The translations under genes were made by a program, and so were the position numbers. Below, in pieces: positions 5,920 through 9,586 of a stretch of DNA of 9,586 bases (its first letter is position 1; each line of letters begins with the position of its first letter). Origin of the DNA: Planctomycetota bacterium (lineage in GTDB: Bacteria; Planctomycetota; Phycisphaerae; SM23-33); NCBI GenBank assembly GCA_021160865.1, contig JAGHBS010000254.1:1-9586 (forward strand), written 5' to 3'. The notes beneath the pieces are model-generated. The model was not told where the DNA came from, searched no databases, and saw only the letters and a program-made list of their open reading frames with translations.

Positions 5920-6771
5920 ATGAAGTATAACTGCCTGATTGTCTCAATGATAGTTTTGACATTTCCCGTCTTGATTATTAATTCACCTGCTGTTGCGATG
6001 GTTTTGCATCCTGATGGTGAACCACCCACCTCTTGGAGCGATAAGCCCTCCGATAACATCCTTGGTAGATGGGGAAGCAGCGGTTCCTGTGTTGCAATTG
6101 CCCCTAATTATGTCATAACGACGCGTCATCAAGGCGGAGGTGTGGGAACGACAGTGGTTATCGGGGGCAATTCCTATACTGTTAGCCAGGTATGGAATCA
6201 TACCGCGGCTGATATCCGTGTAGCAAAACTCGCCGGTGCAGACCTGACGGAATATGCTGGTTTGTATTCCACTATGGATGAAATTGGAAAGGAGATAGTT
6301 CTCGGCGGATATGGAAAAGGTAGAGGCGATGATCTAACCAATGGCAGCGGAACGGTCTATGGGTATAGCTGGGCTGGCGATGATAATCAGACGCTCCGCT
6401 GGGGGACGAACACTATTGATAGTTCGGTTGTCAAGAGCAATTTGGGATTTACGTCCGATACCCTTCGGGCAGATTTCGATAAACTTACCCTCGGTACGGA
6501 CTATGAAGCTGCCCCGGCAGAATGGGATTCTGGCGGCGGATGGTTTGTGAAGGTAGATGATCAGTGGCAGGTAGTTGCATTGAATGCTTATGTTGAACAT
6601 GAAGGTGAAACGTGGTTCCTTGACCCTCGTGAGGTGCTGGATCCTGATATGTTCTGGGGTATCAGAGTCAGTACCTATAGCGGCTGGATTAACTCGATTA
6701 TTCCTGAACCTGCGACACTATTGCTACTATCGATAGGCGGTGCTTTCGGTTTAATCCGACGGCGAAAGTAG
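5920..6771 (+). CDS. Secreted trypsin-like protein with PEP-CTERM sorting signal
   Basis: The 283-residue product begins with a signal peptide (MKYNCLIVSMIVLTF..., probable cleavage after AVA near residue 26). It ends in a PEP-CTERM tail: PEP at 262-264, a hydrophobic stretch ATLLLLSIGGAFGLI, then RRRK. In known systems this tail is processed by an exosortase and directs the protein to the cell surface or extracellular matrix. The body resembles a chymotrypsin-fold serine protease. GSCVAIAPNYVITTRHQ puts a candidate His at 70, AADIRVAKL a candidate Asp at 98, and WDSGGGWF a candidate Ser at 204. The usual TAAHC and GDSGGP contexts are altered, so activity is uncertain. ATG 5920 is chosen because TAGGAGAG lies 5 nt upstream and it begins directly with the signal peptide; a TTG at 5893 would add nine charged residues. 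It is transcribed divergently from the DUF2617-like gene and convergently with the anti-sigma gene. Confidence 0.88.
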   Translation: MKYNCLIVSMIVLTFPVLIINSPAVAMVLHPDGEPPTSWSDKPSDNILGRWGSSGSCVAIAPNYVITTRHQGGGVGTTVVIGGNSYTVSQVWNHTAADIRVAKLAGADLTEYAGLYSTMDEIGKEIVLGGYGKGRGDDLTNGSGTVYGYSWAGDDNQTLRWGTNTIDSSVVKSNLGFTSDTLRADFDKLTLGTDYEAAPAEWDSGGGWFVKVDDQWQVVALNAYVEHEGETWFLDPREVLDPDMFWGIRVSTYSGWINSIIPEPATLLLLSIGGAFGLIRRRK

Positions 6772-6798
6772 AGGTTATCCTTTTGAATAGAAGTTATC

Positions 6799-6813
6799 AC
6801 CTTGTTTCAAGGT
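6799..6813. terminator. Hairpin between convergent genes, probable terminator
   Basis: ACCTTG (6799-6804) and CAAGGT (6808-6813) form a perfect 6-bp stem with a TTT loop, followed on the plus strand by TTATCTT. It lies in the 47-nt gap between the PEP-CTERM stop (6771) and the anti-sigma stop (6819). The short stem and broken T-tract make efficiency uncertain. It could serve both strands. Confidence 0.45.
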
Positions 6814-6818
6814 TTATC

Positions 6819-8009
6819 TTATCGAGCGGTGTTAACCGCGGTGAGAATGACTACAATCTGTGCGAGGTGAGGCTGAGTAGTGGTCACTTTACGAGTGGAG
6901 CGTTTTGCCTTCTTGTTCGTGTAAGCGATGAATGAATGCCTGCTTTTAGACTCCTTAGAGGTTGCTGCAGCAACTGGTCTTTTTGATATTGAGTGAGACT
7001 TCTCTAACACCTTTATCTGCCTTTTCGCCGAGGCTGATTTGGTGATATCGCCTTTTTCTTTCGAAGTTCTATCCGCTTCGGAGATGGAGGCTTTTGCTAT
7101 CTCTATCTTTTCCTCACCAGTAGTAGGAGGCTGTCTAAGAGCTCCCGTTCCTCGTTTCTTACCGAGTTTTTTGGTTTCGCCGAGTTTTTTAGTTTCGCCT
7201 TGACTGGTTTCAGCAAGAGCGATCCTTTCCAATCCTTTTCCACCTCTGCTCTCTTTAGGTGTGATTAATGGGACTTGTGGAACATTCTGGCTTGCTCGGA
7301 TGGCGTTTAATTCGTTGATAATATGCTTTAGTTGTTTTCGTGTAATGACTACTTCGTACCTTATCTGATTTGGCTTGATTTGGGTCCGTTTGAATATGTT
7401 TATAGGCTGAGATTCTCTATCAAGTTTATTGGCTTTCCTGACAGCGACAGTCGTCTTAGCGGAATCGGCAAGCTTTATATTATTACTGGCAAGAATGCTT
7501 TCAACCTGCCTCTGTGTAAGCGCAAGGTTATCTGTATTGATGAAGATACTCATAACTGCTTTACCAGGAACAAAGGATGTACCTGCTGATGCCAGCAGAT
7601 TTGATGGGGCAGGCGTTGATCGGCGGAGAGTTTTTTCTCCGGAAGCGCTCGGAGATTTATACCCTCCCGTTCTGGTCGGTTTGTGGGTCAGTTGTGTGAT
7701 AATTATTCCGATACCGATTAGCAGTATGATGCCAGCAGCTGCTGCGAGTTGCCCAAATCTTCTGATGCTAACCAATCGTACACGGGGCTTCCTTTCTACT
7801 CGGGCAAGCACTTTTTGAGCAAGATCGTCCGGAGCCGATGCGCGGGGTAAGTCTCGAATAAGTTGTTTGACCTTTTGAAGCGATTCTAATTCCTTTGCAA
7901 GTTCGGGCTGACGTTGAAGCAATTCTTCAACCGCTCGGGCTTGCTCGCTGGGCAGGTCCCCATCGATGTATGCTGATAATAGTTCGGCTATTTTTTCCTT
8001 CTCATCCAT
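6819..8009 (-). CDS. Membrane-bound anti-sigma factor, zinc-less, long basic exported tail
   Basis: This is the probable partner of the ECF sigma factor encoded 45 nt upstream. Residues ~5-70 have the helical layout of an anti-sigma N-terminal domain (LLSAYIDGDLP, then EELLQRQPELAKELESLQKV). They lack the His-x3-Cys-x2-Cys ligands of classic zinc-binding anti-sigma domains, so sigma binding would be metal-independent. A membrane helix follows at ~88-108 (LAAAAGIILLIGIGIIITQL). The ~288 residues after it should be outside the cytoplasm. Within these, ~150-245 has an alternating strand/helix pattern (AVMSIFINTDN, then RQVESILASNN, then RYEVVITRKQLKHIINEL) suggesting a small folded domain I cannot name. 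The rest is Lys/Ser/Thr-rich and low in complexity, with a tandem GETKKL repeat at 271-282. ATG 8009 is supported by AAGG 7 nt upstream. The role as the sigma partner is inferred from domain order and gene pairing. Confidence 0.8.
   Translation of the reverse strand: MDEKEKIAELLSAYIDGDLPSEQARAVEELLQRQPELAKELESLQKVKQLIRDLPRASAPDDLAQKVLARVERKPRVRLVSIRRFGQLAAAAGIILLIGIGIIITQLTHKPTRTGGYKSPSASGEKTLRRSTPAPSNLLASAGTSFVPGKAVMSIFINTDNLALTQRQVESILASNNIKLADSAKTTVAVRKANKLDRESQPINIFKRTQIKPNQIRYEVVITRKQLKHIINELNAIRASQNVPQVPLITPKESRGGKGLERIALAETSQGETKKLGETKKLGKKRGTGALRQPPTTGEEKIEIAKASISEADRTSKEKGDITKSASAKRQIKVLEKSHSISKRPVAAATSKESKSRHSFIAYTNKKAKRSTRKVTTTQPHLAQIVVILTAVNTAR
7163..7198 (-). repeat. Two 18-bp tandem repeats inside the anti-sigma gene
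   Basis: CGAGTTTTTTGGTTTCGC (7163-7180) is followed directly by a copy with one mismatch (7181-7198). The unit is 18 bp, so the frame is kept and it encodes GETKKL twice (residues 271-282) in the exported low-complexity tail. Copy number could vary between strains by slippage. Confidence 0.9.
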
Positions 8010-8054
8010 CTTTTAGCCTTGCACGCTTTGCATCAATTTTTTGCCGGATAATGG

Positions 8055-8705
8055 TTATTCCAGCAGGTCGGATAGTTCATTTTTCAGAAGGTTTCTAGCA
8101 CGATGAAGTCGGCTTTTTACTGTTCCGACGGGTAGGTTGAGTACCCGCGATATTTCTTCGTAGCCCATTTGCTCAATATCACACAAGACCACCACGATAC
8201 GAAATTGCTCGTCAATTTTCATCAGTGCCTCTTGTACACGTCGGTTTATATCTGCCTTTACTGCATTTTCGTGCGGATTTTTCTGATGTTGATCAGCAAT
8301 AATTTCTCCAAGCCGATATGTTTGGTCTCCGTCTGTCCGTTCGGAATCAAGCCGACTAAAATGCATCCTTGTTGCTCGTCGGCGTTTAGTTATCGTCAAG
8401 TTCATCGCTATTCTAAACAGCCAGGTATAAAACTGACTTGCCTGTCGGAACGAGTTCAGATTTTCTAATGCCTTGACAAATGTTTCCTGCGTCAGTTCCT
8501 CAGCATCGTCGCGATTTCCACAAATCCTCAAAATTGCGTTGAAGATGCGATCTTGGTATTTTTTCACAATGGCACCGAAGGCTTCTACCCTGCCCTTTCT
8601 GCAACGCTCAAGTAGTTCGGCATCTTCAGCGTCAATGAGAAGTTTACCTTTATCTTCTCTGGTGCCGTTGTTCTCTGCTACTGTATTGGACGCTTCCTCA
8701 GACAC
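8055..8705 (-). CDS. ECF-family RNA polymerase sigma factor
   Basis: The product carries the two ECF domains. Sigma-2 spans residues ~29-115 (numbered from GTG 8705), with ELLERCRKGRVEAFGAIVKK, DDAEELTQETFVKAL and FYTWLFRIAMNLTITKRRR, for core binding and -10 recognition. Sigma-4 spans ~153-210, with RIVVVLCDIEQMGYEEIS and LPVGTVKSRLHRARNLLK, the helix-turn-helix that reads the -35. The start is uncertain. An in-frame ATG at 8750 would add 15 residues (MLLLIHSINYFYGNI). That stretch is AT-rich, has no Shine-Dalgarno and does not look like ECF sequence. GTG 8705 has GGGA 5 nt upstream and gives 216 residues, so I prefer it. The downstream membrane anti-sigma gene, 45 nt away, suggests release of this factor by an envelope or extracellular signal. 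I could not find a convincing autoregulatory promoter upstream. Confidence 0.92.
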   Translation of the reverse strand: MSEEASNTVAENNGTREDKGKLLIDAEDAELLERCRKGRVEAFGAIVKKYQDRIFNAILRICGNRDDAEELTQETFVKALENLNSFRQASQFYTWLFRIAMNLTITKRRRATRMHFSRLDSERTDGDQTYRLGEIIADQHQKNPHENAVKADINRRVQEALMKIDEQFRIVVVLCDIEQMGYEEISRVLNLPVGTVKSRLHRARNLLKNELSDLLE

Positions 8706-8832
8706 AATGTTCCCATAAAAATAGTTAATTGAATGAATCAATAATAACATAGATGATTAAGAAAAAGAAATCCCTCTGTTTGAATGAAGGTTGAGTACTA
8801 ATCGTTGACGGAACAACTACCAAAACTTACCT

Positions 8833-8871
8833 GACAGATGGTGCCGCCTTTGTGCGGCAGCGTGCCCTGTC
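8833..8871 (-). terminator. Hairpin downstream of clpC
   Basis: TGCCGC (8842-8847) and GCGGCA (8854-8859) form a perfect GC-rich 6-bp stem with a 6-nt loop. It is flanked by a second matching pair, GACAG (8833-8837) and CTGTC (8867-8871). It lies about 40 nt beyond the clpC stop codon and before the sigma gene. On the clpC strand no tight T-run follows (AGGTAAGTTTTGG), so it may terminate only partly or act as a 3'-end stabiliser. On the opposite strand TTTT follows directly. Confidence 0.4.
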
Positions 8872-8899
8872 TTTTGATGAACGTACTTTTGCTATCGGC

Positions 8900-9586
8900 T
8901 TATGTACTTTCTGATACTTCAGCCGTTGGGGTCGGTTCGTTTTGGTCTTCCTTGATGCTCTCGAAATACAGATGCTTCTCGCCTGTATCTGCATCAGTTT
9001 TGACCGAGACGATTATCTTATTTTTGTCGTTGTATGAGCCGCGGAGGATTTCTTCGCTGAGAGGATTTTCAATATACTGCTCAATTGCACGTCTGAGGGG
9101 TCGGGCACCGAAGTCGGGGTTATATCCCTTATCGATGAGGAATTCCTGGGCTTCTTCAGTAAGTTCGAGCTTCAAGTTGTGTTCTGCAAGGCGTTCACGA
9201 ACCTTTCGTAATTCATAATCCACTATGGTCACAAGGTCTTGACGGGTAAGCGATTTGAAGACAATGATTTCATCCAGTCGGTTTAGGAATTCTGGTCGGA
9301 AGTGTCTTTCGACCTCTTTTTTGAGCATTTCTTTCATCTTCTCGTAGCTGGATTGTTCATCACGTTTGCCGAAGCCGAACCCACCCTTGTTCTTAATCAG
9401 CTCTGCACCGATGTTGGATGTCATAATAAGGATGGTGTTCTGGAATGGAATCCGCCGACCGAACGAATCGGTCAAACGGCCTTCTTCCATTATTTGAAGC
9501 AGCATGTTGAAGACCTCTTGATGGGCTTTCTCGATTTCATCAAGCAGGATGACGGCATAGGGTCTTCGTCGTATTCTCTCGGTAAG
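8900..9586 (-). CDS. clpC: ClpC, C-terminal AAA+ (D2) part, 5' partial
   Basis: The frame stays open to the right edge of the window (LTERIRRRPYAVILLDEIEK... precedes the first methionine), so the gene starts outside. The 228 visible residues are the second ATPase module of a Clp/Hsp100 unfoldase that feeds proteins to ClpP. It shows Walker B AVILLDEIEKAH (11-22), sensor 1 IMTSN with Asn58, the arginine finger in FRPEFLNRLDE (Arg103), and sensor 2 GARPLRR (Arg162). Between sensor 1 and the arginine finger there is an insertion with GGFGFGK (68-74). Its position and GF motif suit the ClpP-contacting loop of ClpC and argue against ClpB, which lacks it. The last ~20 residues are acidic and disordered (EDQNEPTPTAEVSEST). 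The sigma and anti-sigma genes follow in the same direction after a ~190-nt gap with a hairpin, so they are probably a separate unit. Confidence 0.95.
   Translation of the reverse strand, partial: LTERIRRRPYAVILLDEIEKAHQEVFNMLLQIMEEGRLTDSFGRRIPFQNTILIMTSNIGAELIKNKGGFGFGKRDEQSSYEKMKEMLKKEVERHFRPEFLNRLDEIIVFKSLTRQDLVTIVDYELRKVRERLAEHNLKLELTEEAQEFLIDKGYNPDFGARPLRRAIEQYIENPLSEEILRGSYNDKNKIIVSVKTDADTGEKHLYFESIKEDQNEPTPTAEVSEST

Noticed and set aside
8838..9218. 126-codon plus-strand ORF opposite the end of clpC
   Set aside because: It is antisense to conserved ClpC D2 motifs, so it is a shadow frame.

Overview
The window looks like chromosomal DNA from a member of the Planctomycetota, most plausibly the Phycisphaerae/Sedimentisphaerales side. 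This is inferred from the gene set, not from any marker gene. The pointers are a secreted protein ending in a typical planctomycete PEP-CTERM tail (PEPAT, hydrophobic stretch, RRRK), a DUF2617-like protein, a zinc-less anti-sigma factor with a long basic exported tail, and moderate G+C. I found no tRNA, rRNA, CRISPR array, transposase or other mobile-element signature. The region reads as an ordinary, stable chromosomal neighbourhood.

Layout. Bases 2-1528 (+) hold the C-terminal part of a DUF4954 hexapeptide/left-handed beta-helix protein whose start lies before the window. A 147-nt gap with alternative RNA pairing possibilities leads into a two-gene methionine operon (+). metY (O-acetylhomoserine sulfhydrylase, 1676-2983) is followed 12 nt later by a single-chain fusion of MetX (homoserine O-acetyltransferase) and MetW (methyltransferase fold) at 2996-4879. 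The operon therefore covers homoserine to O-acetylhomoserine (MetX) to homocysteine (MetY), with MetW tethered to MetX.

Bases 4880-5142 have no long ORF. They carry a small hairpin, a probable 44-residue very basic cysteine-containing protein on the minus strand (4906-5040), and a sequence resembling a ParB parS site (5085-5100). A DUF2617-like gene (5143-5688, -) and a secreted trypsin-like PEP-CTERM protein (5920-6771, +) are transcribed divergently. The gap between them has two good sigma-70-type promoters and an imperfect palindrome over one -35 element.

The right end is all minus strand: the C-terminal D2 part of ClpC (8900-9586, running off the window), then an ECF sigma factor (8055-8705), then its probable membrane-bound anti-sigma partner (6819-8009). 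The anti-sigma gene converges on the PEP-CTERM gene, with a small hairpin between the two stop codons. The sigma/anti-sigma pair is a probable envelope- or stress-signalling module. Its signal and regulon cannot be read from this window.

The items most worth a second look are the MetX-MetW fusion, the metY leader, the small basic protein, the parS-like site and the palindrome in the DUF2617 promoter. Nothing here amounts to a clearly new multi-gene system.
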